Source: Diphasiastrum complanatum
Lineage: Eukaryota > Streptophyta > Lycopodiopsida > Lycopodiales > Lycopodiaceae
Assembly: GCA_029204225.1 (NCBI GenBank)
Contig: CM055113.1
Span: 25,967,462 to 26,031,461 of the forward strand
Direction: 5' to 3'
DNA length: 64,000 bases
Position 1 is the first letter of the stretch. Every line of letters begins with the position of its first letter. The position numbers were made by a program, and so were the translations under genes. Below the pieces are notes generated by a model. The model was not told the DNA's origin, did not search any database, and saw only the letters and a program-made list of their open reading frames with translations. Positions 1-10,635 of the stretch are shown here, in pieces.

Positions 1-1419
1 TATTAGTGGACGTTTACAGCCCCGAATTATATGACAAATGTATGGCTGTTATTACAAGCACGCTTAATTAATTAATGCTTGAAGTTAGAGCTAGTTTTAA
101 CCACAGTAGTTAGAATGCGGACAGTACTGGAAATTCAAAAAACGCAACCAAATAGTACCGGTTTTCATTTTCTCTCTACCTAACCTCTCTCTAAAGTCAA
201 ATTTCTTAAAGGGCCCATTTTGAGCCCAAATTTCCCCTAATGCAACCAAACCACTTTTTGGCCACAATCTTTTACGATTGCTTTTCAACCTTCAGGATGC
301 ATGCCTTCTAATGTGAACATTGAAGTCGAAATGGATACAATAGAACTCTTACCTCGTCGTTAAAGGAGATGGAAAGGAGATGCACCATTATTGGAATTCA
401 TACCCAGTAGAGAGGTTGCAATGAACAAATTTGTTGCAATACGATGATATTAATGCTGTGATTTATGCATGGAAAACCAAGGCAAAAAAGATGGTAAAGA
501 AACATGGATATGATGTCGAAAGATCAATATCTATTCCAAAAATCTCTCGAGCACACATCAAGGAGTATTTGTACAAATTGGTTGGTGCATGTGCAGCTGA
601 TGTTGATGAGTACTAGGTTGAAGCTGTAAATTTTTTGATAGTTGCAGTTCTAGCCTAACAATTTTGTAAAAACCCGGTTTTTTGTATGCTAGGGTGGGCA
701 TGTCACCCCAAGTTAATTGTATTCCATGGCATGTGTATTGTAAGACCATGAGGAAGTTGTAATGTGGAAAGTTTAACGACTTTTAGAGATTCTAAAGGAT
801 CTAAATAGTTGATTTGAATTTGCAACCTTTAGGTTAGAATAATTTAGTCTAATTCAAGGTTAAACTTGTGCATATTCTACTCTTTGGTTTTGGCAAATGC
901 ACGATGTGCAATATGATTGTACATTTTGGTTCAAGCTCTAAAATTGCACCAAAGAGGTGCACATTTTGTAATAGTCATTCAACAATCAGAAAGGAATCCT
1001 TGCCTATGTACATTTGCACATACTTTTCAATAAAAAAAATATTTTGCAATTTCGGTTACTTAATCCATGATGTGTCTTAATTGCAGTTTTGTGTTTCCTT
1101 TTGTGTTTTTTGCAAATTTAAAATGATCATGATGCTCTTACGAAATGATGTTTATTCTAATAGTGCATATTCTAATAACATCTCAAATTAGTTTCTATCT
1201 CTCATTTCATGAACCTTAAAGTCTGCGCAACTAATTTGAAGATCCCAATGTTATATGTCTCTTGAGATGTCATAATTGTAGGTAGTGAATGTAATTTTCA
1301 TAAGCGATACACTAAATTTATATATAAGAATATAAAATTAAAATCGAAATATCAAAACGAGTGTATTTAAATATGTGGTGAATGTGGAACCAAATTTCAT
1401 TTCCATGTTCTATCCCATG

Positions 1420-1452
1420 TGAGAGAGAGAGAGGGGGGGGGGGGGGGGGGGG
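1420..1452 (+). repeat. GA microsatellite running into a 20-base G run
   Basis: A short GA dinucleotide repeat passes directly into 20 consecutive G residues (1433-1452). Such a homopolymer is prone to length change and to sequencing error, and it can form a G-quadruplex. Confidence 0.9.
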
Positions 1453-1743
1453 CAAAATCCTAAAAAAAGTCCAATTGTTTTGTCAAAGTCCAAATTAATT
1501 GATACTGTGTTATTAATGGCAAAGTGGAGCCACAATCCACACTCAAAGAAATCCCATAAGTAGAAGTGGGACTTTGTTCAAAGTGGATATAAGTAGTAAA
1601 TGTCTAAGTGTTTAATGTCCCCTGGTACCAGCCCCTTTTCGGGCAAGGGGGAGCACTTGGATTTGTGGGCGGCTAGGCGGGGCATCTGGGGACGGGATCC
1701 CGAAACGCGGCTCACGGAAGGGACCAAAGGCTCCATGATTTTG

Positions 1744-1819
1744 GTGCAACCTCTAAACCAGAAAGGTTAAGTTGCATCAGGGTGCAACCTCTGAACCAGA
1801 AAGGTTAAGTTGTATCCGT
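1744..1819 (+). repeat. 38-bp tandem duplication
   Basis: Two adjacent 38-bp units (1744-1781 and 1782-1819) share GTGCAACCTCT and CCAGAAAGGTTAAGTTG blocks and differ at only a few bases. No coding role is visible. Confidence 0.85.
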
Positions 1820-2683
1820 TAAGGCCAACCGAATTCCTACACATTTATGTATCATTATATATAATTTGCTTAAGTTAAGTCCTCTACATGGCTCTTTAAT
1901 TGCAAGTCATCCAATTCTAGGATAGAATGGAGCCATTTGACAGGGTCTCCTCATATTTTGTGATGAAGAACCAAAGCTTTGTAGCTATCTCATGCCATTT
2001 TGGATCCACACAATTTTTGCTTGTTATCTCTCTATCTTTCTCTCTCTAACTCATGTTGAGACTAATGCTAATACACTGATATCTTGTACTTTTGCTCATT
2101 ATTGATTTATTGCTATCATATCCTGATGTTTAGCATGCTAGATTGTGTTTAAGCCATATTTTGAACTAGGAGTCTTATAGGCTCCTTAATTTGGCTCACA
2201 ATAACTAGACCTGACATAAGCTTTAGTGTTCATAAGTTGAGCCAGGCTATGCAAATTCCTACTATTTATCATTGGAAAATAGCCAAGAGAGTACTTAGAT
2301 GTACATCTTCAACTTTTGATTATGGTTTATTGTATAAAAGTGAAGATATTTCTATTGTTGGTTATTCAAACTTGGATTTTGCAAGTGATAGAGCAGATAG
2401 AAAATCTACAAGTGCTTATGTCATATATCTTGGATTCAGCCCAAGCCCTTGCCAACAACCCAATATTCCATGTAAGGAGCAAACACATCGAAGTTGCACA
2501 TCACTTCGTGAGAGAGAAGCTCATTGGAGGGGAAATCTACTTGGAGCACATTGACACATCATCTTGTATTGCTGATATGCTCACCAAATCTTTGAGCAAA
2601 AGTTCCTTCATCAAGAATAGAGCCAATCTTGGAGTAATACCAAGATCCATGTTCAAGTAAATATAGATTGTTTTTAGGAGGAG

Positions 2684-3361
2684 TGTTGAAATGGAAAAAT
2701 AATCCATGTTGACTTTAGGCTTGCTACAAATATTGTACCATGCAAGTATGTTGTTCATAAATGCAAAATGCCAAGTTTGGCCTAGATAAAACTCGAGCTA
2801 CATGGATATGTCATATCTAGATTGATGAGTACAACTTGCATATAGTTTGTAGACATAGAATTAGCAAAATTATGCTTGTAGAAACTCGTGGCAATTCACA
2901 TGCATTAATTGTAAGTGATCCATAGTGACATGCGGCATGCACAAAGTGTAATGGACACATGCATGATTATTTGTACATTTCTAGTTAGAACTAGCACACT
3001 TGGAAAAAGTTGGTAGAGTTTCATGCATGAGAAGTGACAAATGTCACATAGACTCTAGTTTTCACTTTGGATGTCATTAAATGATGGATGGATGTGGTTC
3101 TACAGTGAGCTACCTCAAACTCCATAAATATGTGTAGCCCTCCTCATATTTCGTGATGAAGAACCAAAGCTTTGTAGCTATCTCATGCCATTTTGGATCC
3201 ACACAATTTTTGCTTGTTATCTCTCTACCTTTCTCTCTCTAACTCGTGTTGAGGCTAATGCTAATACACTGATATCTTGTGCTTTTGCTCATTATTGATT
3301 TATTGCTATCATATTCTGATGCTTAGCATGCTAGATTGTGATTAAGCCATATCTTTTGAAC
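2684..3361 (+). repeat. Copia A LTR, copy 1
   Basis: Follows a purine-rich tract (TTTTTAGGAGGAG) and begins TGTTGAAATGG. It runs about 678 bp until sequence switches to the end of the reverse transcriptase region. The 3' boundary is inferred from that switch. Confidence 0.7.
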
Positions 3362-4053
3362 TAGGAGTCTTATAGGCTCCTTAATTTGGCTCACAATAAC
3401 TAGACCTGACATAAGCTTTCGTGTTCATAAGTTGAGCCAAGCTATGCAAATTCCTAATATTTATCATTGGAAAATGGCCAAGAGAGTACTTAGATATATA
3501 TCTTCAACTTTGATTATGGTTTATTGTATAAAAGTGAAGATATTTCTATTGTTGGTTATTTAAACTTGGATTTTGCAAGTGATAGAGCAGATAGAAAATC
3601 TACAAGTGCTTATGTCATATATCTTGGAGGAAACTTGATATCTTGGCTTTCCAAAAAGCAAGATACTATGTTACTCTCATCGTGTGAAGCTGAGTATAAG
3701 GCACTCACTACAACAACAAAGGAAGTGCTTTCGATCAAGAGGTTACTAGTGGAGCTAAAGATAATCATGGAAGAGGGCCTACCTATGATCATGTGTGACA
3801 ACATTTCAGCCCAAGCCCTTGCCAACAACCCAATATTCCATGCAAAGAGCAAACACATCGAAGTTGCACATCACTTCGTGAGAGAGAAGCTCATTGGAGG
3901 GGAAATCTACTTGGAGCACATCGACACATCATCTTGTATTGCTGATATGCTCACCAAATCTTTGAGCAAAAGTTCCTTCATCAAGAATAGAGCCAATCTT
4001 GGAGTAATACCAAGATCCATGTTCAAGTCAATATAGATTGTTTTTAGGAGGAG

Positions 4054-4735
4054 TGTTGAAATGGAAAAATAATCCATCTTGACTTTAGGCTTGCTACAAA
4101 TATTGTACCATGCAAGTATGTTGATCATAAATGCAAAATGCCAAGTTTGGCCTAGATAGAACTCGAGCTACATGGATATGTCATATCTAGATTGATGAGT
4201 ACAACTTGCATATAGTTTGTAGACATAGAATTAGCAAAATTATGCTTGTAGAAACTCGTGGCAATTCACATGCATCAATTGTAAGTGATCCATAATGACA
4301 TGCAAGGCATGCACAAAGTGTAATGGACACATGCATGATTATTTGTACATTTCTAGTTAGAACTAGCACACTTGGAAAAAGTTGGTAGAGTTTCATGCAT
4401 GAGAAGTGACAAATGTCACATAGACTCTAGTTTTCACTTTGGATGTCATTAAATGATGGATGGATGTGGTTCTACCTTGAGCTACCTCAAACTCCATAAA
4501 TATGTGTAGCTCTCCTCATATTTTGTGATGAAGAACCAAAGCTTTGTAGCTATCTCATGCCATTTTGGATCCACACAATTTTTGCTTGTTATCTCTCTAT
4601 CTTTCTCTCTCTAAATCGTGTTGAGGCTAATGCTAATACACTGATATGTTTTACTTTTGCTCATTATTGATTTATTGCTATCATATTCTGATGCTTATCA
4701 TGCTAGATTGTGATTAAGCCATATCTTCTTAACTA
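4054..4735 (+). repeat. Copia A LTR, copy 2
   Basis: Same start and preceding purine tract as the copy at 2684. It ends near 4735, where it runs into unrelated sequence. No primer-binding site follows. Confidence 0.7.
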
Positions 4736-4736
4736 G

Positions 4737-6412
4737 ATCTTGTTAGAATCAGGTTATTGTGCTAATCACAAAGCTTAATTAGATCCATCATATCCATCAT
4801 ACTTGTGGGCATTCCCCACATGTGTGAAATCTGAAAATTTTGTCAAATGGGAGAACCTTGGCCACCACTCCCAAGGTGTGAAGATCCCTAAAGTCTCCTG
4901 TAGCTCCTTAGCAGCCTCCCGTTGTTGTTTGACACGATTTGGATTTTCTAAGAATCCTTTTTTCACAAACTTCAAGTCTTCCTTGTGCTTTGATTTGGAT
5001 GGTTTTTTTCGTTTTGAGATATATATGGCTTCAAGATATACTTTAACTTCACTACATTCATGTGGTCTAACTTTCACTCTCAACACATTTCTCAGATAAC
5101 TAAATTATGTTCATTGGATGCGGGTATCATAGTCTCAATCCCATGCATCGTAGTCACACGAGTCTGATTGCGACGTCAATGGCCAGGACGAGGATGACTC
5201 AGCTGGATCTAATTATAATTAGGTATAATTCAATAATCCAATTTGTAATATATCTCTGTACTTGGAGCATTTATGTATGGATATATATTCGTTAAATTTA
5301 AGTTTCCTTCATCAATTTTTAAGTGATTATAATATAACTCAAATAAATTTTGCAAATTTTTTTATTAACAATAATGAATGAACAAATGATTTTGCTTACC
5401 AACTTCATAAGAAGTGGTGCAAAAGAATGGAGTCCATTTTTAGGGCAGATTGGAGCAAGTAAACTGGTCCATTCGGTCCTAAAAAAAAAAAAATTATTTT
5501 TAGCCCTCAGAACAAGGTAAACTTTTGATAGAGATATAGCAAGGGATACCCCTCGGTATAATCCTCAGAATAGAGAGGCTCACCAATAGCTTGTTGGGAG
5601 GGATATACCGAGGGGCCTCGGTGTATGTCTCAGTATACGCATGCTATAAACAACACAAAAATGAGGTGAAGAAGCCTCGATTACCGAGGCAATTATCGAG
5701 GATCTCGTACTGAGAGGCATACGATGTTTTCTCAAAAAAAAAAATCTTCATAAAAGTTTTGGTAATAGGGTGGTAAAATCCTCCAGAATGTTGTAGTGAG
5801 AGATATCTTCCATAAACATGAATGAGAGAAGAATGAGAGAAATGGGTTCGTCCCTCACTTGTAGCCTATTGCCCTATTTGGATCCTCTTACACAAGCTTA
5901 TCAACTTATGGAAGTTTCTAGAGCTCTTCCAAACCCTAGATCTAACAATAATAGATTCAATGTATGTAATGAACCAATATCAAGAGGTCTACATGCGACC
6001 TTGTCAACATGCCTAAGCTTTCAAAATAATAAACTCACTATTCTTAGACCTTATTAACTTTATAAAGTCTATCTTTAAAATAAAAATGCATATTGGCCTC
6101 AAATTGCCAAATGAACTCAACATGACTAAACTAAACTAGTTGATATTTTTATTTGATTCTCCATGAACAAAATTTGAATTTCACATCTTGAAGAATCAAT
6201 CATTCCATTGAATTTCTATTGAACTTTAGCCATGCTTCTGGACTCCCTGACTAAAACTACAAATCAAACAGAGTGAAGTTTAAATCAGTTATAATATCTT
6301 TCTCGTTGGAATTACAATCACCTCAAACGAGTCCTTTTTTTGATCTTGTGAAACCATTGAAACAATAGCCATGTAGTTCAAAGTTCAACGGAAATGGAAA
6401 TTGTCATGAATG
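4737..6412. other. Unassigned intergenic DNA
   Basis: No recognisable gene. A 103-codon minus-strand frame at 4775-5086 is lysine-rich and coding-like (EAAKELQETLG, TPWEWWPRF) but matches nothing I know. The segment at 5548-5690 holds repeated inverted CCTCGG motifs, listed separately. The rest is AT-rich and featureless. Confidence 0.45.
5548..5690. repeat. Cluster of inverted CCTCGG/CCGAGG motifs
   Basis: CCCCTCGGTATA at 5549-5560 is matched by its inverse TATACCGAGGGG at 5604-5615. A smaller hairpin follows (GCCTCG 5674-5679, CGAGGC 5685-5690), with further CCTCGG copies between. This could be a worn miniature inverted-repeat element, but no clear target duplication was seen. Confidence 0.5.
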
Positions 6413-7000
6413 TGTTAGATTTCTTATGCTCAGTCTTAAACAAATCGTTCAAGTAATGAGCATCCTGAAAAACCGAAGGCCGACTATATATATAGCGGGC
6501 CTTCACATTTTTTCCCTTTGAGTTTTTTTGTGTCTTAAAACGTTTTTAAGACACCTTCGTTTTTTTTGCCTTTTTCACACCTTCGCAAAAAATGCGACAC
6601 AGTGGCCATAACAAATATCCTAAGGGCGGTTACCAACCTTTGTACATATACAAAACTAGACTAAATGGTAGTTAAGGCTTATAAGATATTTGTCTCTCGA
6701 CACTTGTAAATATATATACTAGCTGAATCAAGCCATGTAAGTGTTCTTTTTCAATTAGAGTTATTTGTAGTCAGCGTTATCACGCTCAGCAAACTGAAGT
6801 TATTACTTCAAGCCATTGTAATCACTGTTGATATTAATCAGAGTGCAATTTTTGGCTCACTACTATATTGTTCATTTGAGCAATTTGTATGAATCATTCT
6901 TCTTGAATATTTCTGCTGCTAACTATTGCGTTTCCGTTCCTACACACCTACGCTCAAGGCTTTGAGCTTCCATTGTCGGTCATCCCCACGTTTTATGACA
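6413..7000 (+). repeat. Copia E 5' LTR
   Basis: Begins TGTTAGAT-like and ends ...TTTTATGACA directly before the primer-binding site. A TATATATATA block at about 6483-6493 could serve as the LTR TATA box. The left boundary is the least certain point, since no second LTR is available for comparison. Confidence 0.6.
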
Positions 7001-7013
7001 TGGTATCAGAGCA
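7001..7013 (+). promoter_or_regulatory. Copia E primer-binding site
   Basis: TGGTATCAGAGCA matches the 3' end of plant initiator-Met tRNA, the usual copia primer, and abuts the LTR end. Confidence 0.85.
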
Positions 7014-8840
7014 GGCATTTCAGTAATCTGCATTTCTACTGCGGATTATTAGTCTTATTTCTATCAAGACGTCTTTCTAGCAAACGCACAGCCAACAATA
7101 TTCCGACAATAGTTGTTTCTAACAACGATCTCGTTCAACCAGAATGGATCCATCATCTAGTTCACCTCTCATCGACAAAGTCGATGGCTCGGGAAATTCA
7201 AAGTGAAGGTTATACTTTTAGCCAAAGAACTATGGGACATCGTTGATGACATAGAGCTCAAACCAGAAGGAGATGCAACCAGCATCACCAAGTGGAGACT
7301 GAGGGATGGCAAAGCATTTGCCATGATCACCCTCAACATCAAAGATACTCAGATCAGCCACATACGTACTACTCAAACTGCTAAGGATGCATGGGACATC
7401 CTAACAACTCTCTATGACATCAGAGACGTTACTTCCAAGCTTCATCTCAGGAAGAAATTCTTCACCCTCAGAATGTCTGATGCAGATAGTGTTTTGAGTC
7501 ATTTCAACACCTTAAAAAATCTTATGAAACAATTGACTGCAACTAGCTCAGTCATAGAAGATTCTGATGCACTCATGACTCTATTATCAAGTCTACCTGA
7601 AGCCTACTAAAATTGGGTAATGGCAATTTCTATCCAGGAGCACCTCACTCTATAAAGAGTAATGTCGCTACTCCTACAAGAGGAGATCAGAAGATCAGCA
7701 TTCTCCTTAAGCTCAAGATCAGATCCTCAAGCCCTATATTCAAAAAATCAAAAGTTTAGATCCAAGATATCTACAAAGTCAGGCTATACTGACAAGAAGA
7801 ACAACATGCAGTCTGGACCAAATTCCGGTTTAGGATTGAATTAAAGCTCTTCATCATTCCAACCAATGCAAAAACTTTTCTGCAGATACTGTAAGAGGAC
7901 TGGCCACGAAATCAAGGACTGCCGAACTTTGAAATACAACAACGAAAAGAAGAAACAGTTGATTCAGAAGCGGCTATCTTTGCTACTCTTCTAAATCAAC
8001 TGATATGCTGTGGCATTTCAGACTTGGCCATCTTAACTTCAACAGTATTCAACAAATGTCAACTCAAACTCTAGTACAAGATATGCCTTTTATTAGCAAG
8101 CCAACTTCTCTATGTGAAAGCTGTATTATCAACAAGCATGTAAGAAGTCCCTTCATTTCAGACTCAGTTCATACATCCAAGGTCTTGCTTGACCTTGTAC
8201 ATAGCGACATTTGTGACCGGATGCAGACTACTTCCACAAGGGGAGCTCTCTATTTTCTAATCTTCATCGACGACTTCTCTTGAAGGATTGCTACCTACTA
8301 TATGAAGAACAAATCCGAAGCATTTAAGTTCTTCAAGCAGTTCAAGGCATCTGCAGAAAATCAGACTCAAAGGAAGATCAAAGCTCTACACACAGATGGA
8401 AGGGGAGGGTATATCTCCACAGAATTCAAGGAGTTCTGCAAGGCCAGTGGAACACATCAACAATATACAACCAGCTACTCACCTCAGTCCAATGGTATAG
8501 CTGAACGGAAGAATCAGACACTCATCAAAAGTGCCAAGAGCGTGATGACCCATGCCTCTCTTCCAAAGAAATTCTGGGTAGAAGCTGTCACTATAGCTGC
8601 CTATTTGCAGAATTGATCCATCACCAAAGCCCTGAATGGCAAGACACTTCATGAGGTGTGGACATGATCGAAACCATCACTTAGAAATATTCGAGTGTTT
8701 GGATGCATCGCTTTCGCTCAGATCCCTGAAGATCTAAGAAGAAAGCTGGATGATAAGAGCAGGAAAACGATCTTCATCGGCTATTCCCCAGACCACAAGG
8801 CATACAAGCTCTACAATTTGGATACATTTGCTTAGGATCA

Positions 8841-9380
8841 TGCAAAAGGTAATAAATAGCTTTTGCTTTTTGCTCATGCAATTTGCACTTCGTCATACTA
8901 ATTTTGAAATGGCAACAATGCATGCTACTTTAGTAGCCCTCAATTGATGATGGTTCAGCCTTAAAAATTAAGACCACTACCACATATTAATATCCTTTAA
9001 CATTGACTTTGTATCAAACTCCCTGGTTGACCAACCTCAACACATAGTATTTATTGCCTTTGCAAGGCAAGGCCAAAAAGCAATGAGGTAAAGGTGATGT
9101 TGCCCAAGTTGGGTAACGAGCATTTAACCAATTGGGAAAAAACAAAATTGAGGCACATATGTTCTTATTCTTAGACGCCTGCAAGAGACTACCCTTGCTC
9201 TTTCCTTAACGCTGAAAAAATAGTCGCAAATGCAGATTCATTCACGTAAGGTGAACTTGGTGCATATTTCTTTATGGGAGTTTCTATAATAATGGATAGA
9301 CTAAGTCAAGCAACTGACTTAGTTGCTCTGTTCCACAACATTAGACGCGAATTCCTCTGCCCCAAGTCTTCACGAGCCCA
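8841..9380. other. Upstream region of the chitinase gene
   Basis: AT-rich non-coding DNA between the copia E fossil and the chitinase promoter. Its one notable element is the 80-bp segment at 9170-9249 that recurs at 34628-34707. Confidence 0.6.
9170..9249 (+). repeat. 80-bp dispersed repeat, copy 1
   Basis: Nearly identical, with one mismatch seen, to 34628-34707 in the same orientation. It lies about 130-210 bp upstream of the chitinase TATA box. It may be chitinase promoter sequence copied elsewhere, or a short repeat that landed in both places. Confidence 0.85.
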
Positions 9381-9388
9381 TATAAATA
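9381..9388 (+). promoter_or_regulatory. TATA box of the chitinase gene
   Basis: TATAAATA lies 190 bp before the ATG at 9571. This implies a 5' leader of roughly 155-160 bases, typical for a plant gene. Confidence 0.6.
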
Positions 9389-9570
9389 AAATGTGCTCTT
9401 CCCTACTGTCATTCACAAATTCCCAAGCATAATTGCACTGCACTGCACTGCTCTGCTCCATCTCATAATTCATATCCCCTCGTCGTCTCATCTGTGAGCC
9501 CACAATTCGTCAACATACCATATATACATACAGCACTACTCTAGTAAAGGCTGATTCAGAAATTATTCCG

Positions 9571-10353
9571 ATGGCACAGAGGCGAGGAATTCAACTTCCC
9601 CGGGTTTCAGCTATGCAACCTGTGCTGCTGATGATACTATGTATGATGGCCATCAACGCGGCCTATGCGCTCAGACAGTTCCCTGGGGCAGGAGGTCGTG
9701 CACTCCTCCAATCCAGCCGCGGCAACCTCATCGTAGATTACATTGGCGCCTCTGGAGCATCAGACCTACAGTTCACGGATCTCCCTATCTCTGCCTCCCT
9801 ACAATACATCTTACCGCTGTCCTTCGCCATCGATGCAGACGCATCGGGCAACACTCAGAATGGTAACTTCAATGCCTTTTGGGCTTCCAGTCTCACTCCT
9901 CAGTCTGCACAGAGCTTCAAACAGAGCAATCCCAACGTCAAGCTTCTTGTCAGCCTCGCAGGCTTCTCCCAATTCCTCTCAGACGGCACCACCAGGAATG
10001 TCGACTGGTACGACCCCCCAGCACCGACACTTGGATCAGCAATGCAGTCAGCTCCATCTCCAACCTCGTCTCTCAGTACTCGCTGGACGGCGTCGACGTC
10101 GACTACGAGAACTTCCCCACCTCTGCCACCTTCACCACGTGCATCGGTGGTCTCATCTCCCAGCTCAAGAGCTCTGGAACTATTTCCATAGCCTCCATTG
10201 CCCCTTTTGGAGCCACTATCTCCATCTACGCAGACCTCTTTGCCAACTTCGGCTCCTCCATAGACTACGTGAACTATCAGTTCTATGCTGATGGCTTGGC
10301 ATCGCAATCCGACTTCATAAGCAGATACAACACTGTGGCTGGCAGCTTCGATG
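9571..10353 (+). pseudogene. GH18 chitinase (chitinase 2 / tulip-bulb type), frameshifted and truncated
   Basis: This was a secreted plant chitinase hydrolysing beta-1,4-GlcNAc polymers, probably for defence. A hydrophobic signal peptide (about residues 15-33, MQPVLLMILCMMAINAAYA) precedes the GH18 barrel. The N-terminal part reads in the ATG frame to about 10018. The rest, including the catalytic DxxDxDxE motif (DGVDVDYE, about 10089-10112) and the strand YVNYQFYA, lies in the next frame. The shift falls in a run of six C at about 10014-10019; one base fewer than expected would explain it, so a sequencing error is possible. Homology stops near 10353 (after GSFDAS), where LINE-like sequence begins, so roughly the last 60 residues are lost. 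GC content is clearly higher than the surroundings. The missing end resembles residues 211-268 of the chimeric ORF at 56665-57471. Confidence 0.85.
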
Positions 10354-10590
10354 CTAGCATTCGGCCGGGTTATTTGTCTCAGACGTTATCTTTCGGCCTG
10401 CGTTATCGTCTTGGTCAGCTTAGGGTCTCTTCGCACCAACTTGCTATTGAGACAGGCAGATACACAAACACACCTCGATCTCTACGGAATTGTTAGTGTT
10501 GCTCTTTACAGGAGATTGAGGATGAGTTCCATTTCATTTTCCGATGTCCAGCATACTATGAGATCAGAGGCAGATAACATTGCTTATACA
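10354..10590 (+). mobile_element. LINE (non-LTR retrotransposon) 3' fragment
   Basis: In frame with the chitinase pseudogene's second frame, the translation changes to the C-terminal region of LINE ORF2: RLGQLRVSSHQLAIETGRY, then an R..C.CC cysteine cluster, then EIEDEFHFIFRCP and YYEIRGR. This matches the zinc-binding region after reverse transcriptase (zf-RVT-like) that ends many LINE ORF2 proteins. One stop (TAG at about 10494-10496) interrupts it, and TAA after EIRGR ends it. No reverse transcriptase core or poly-A tail was seen, so this is a short fragment. It truncates the chitinase. Weaker alternative: shared recombination junk, but the cysteine/histidine spacing argues against that. 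Confidence 0.7.
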
Positions 10591-10635
10591 GAGATACTCC
10601 ATTTACACTTGGTTCTTTCCTTGCCTTCTCAAATC

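Larger units (their letters stand above)
1..1945. other. Unassigned AT-rich intergenic DNA
   Basis: I recognise no gene here. One open frame at 431-616 (+, 61 codons, lysine-rich, ending in an acidic VDEY tail) has coding-like composition, but it matches no family I know and has no clear promoter. The stretch also holds a GA/poly-G tract (1420-1452) and a 38-bp tandem duplication (1744-1819), listed separately. A short GC-rich patch at about 1620-1730 stands out from its AT-rich surroundings and may be the edge of an old insertion. Confidence 0.5.
1946..4736 (+). mobile_element. Copia family A fossil: tandem array of pol 3' end plus LTR
   Basis: Three head-to-tail units start at 1946, 3141 and 4514; the third is partial. 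Each full unit carries part of an LTR, then the end of the reverse transcriptase region, the RNase H region (best read at 3524-4036) and the start of the next LTR. The RNase H protein resembles families B and C in this window (SCEAEYKAL, HARSKHIEVAHHFVRE-like blocks). The LTR-to-pol junction is the same in units 1 and 2, so the array arose by tandem duplication or unequal exchange of a partial element, not by separate insertions. The element is broken: no gag, protease, integrase or primer-binding site is present. Units look more than 90% alike by eye, so the duplication is fairly young. Confidence 0.85.
6413..8840 (+). mobile_element. Copia family E fossil, 5' part
   Basis: A likely 5' LTR (about 6413-7000) is followed by a primer-binding site (7001-7013), a gag region (about 7146-7850, with LTKLYD-type UBN2 gag blocks), a CCHC zinc knuckle (CRYCKRTGHEIKDC, about 7881-7922) and integrase (about 8005-8830, with an HH-CC zinc region and core). 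Reverse transcriptase, RNase H and a 3' LTR were not seen; sequence turns unrelated after about 8840. The element is broken, with several disabling changes, and is older than B or C in this window. It is a different lineage from A-D: the gag has little resemblance to theirs. Confidence 0.85.

Noticed and set aside
6926-7246. 106-codon frame at the copia E LTR/leader junction
   Set aside because: It crosses the LTR end and primer-binding site; the gag start lies further on in another phase.
9743-10307. Overlapping open frames on both strands across the chitinase region
   Set aside because: They are other-phase readings of GC-rich chitinase DNA; only the two frames carrying GH18 motifs are meaningful.
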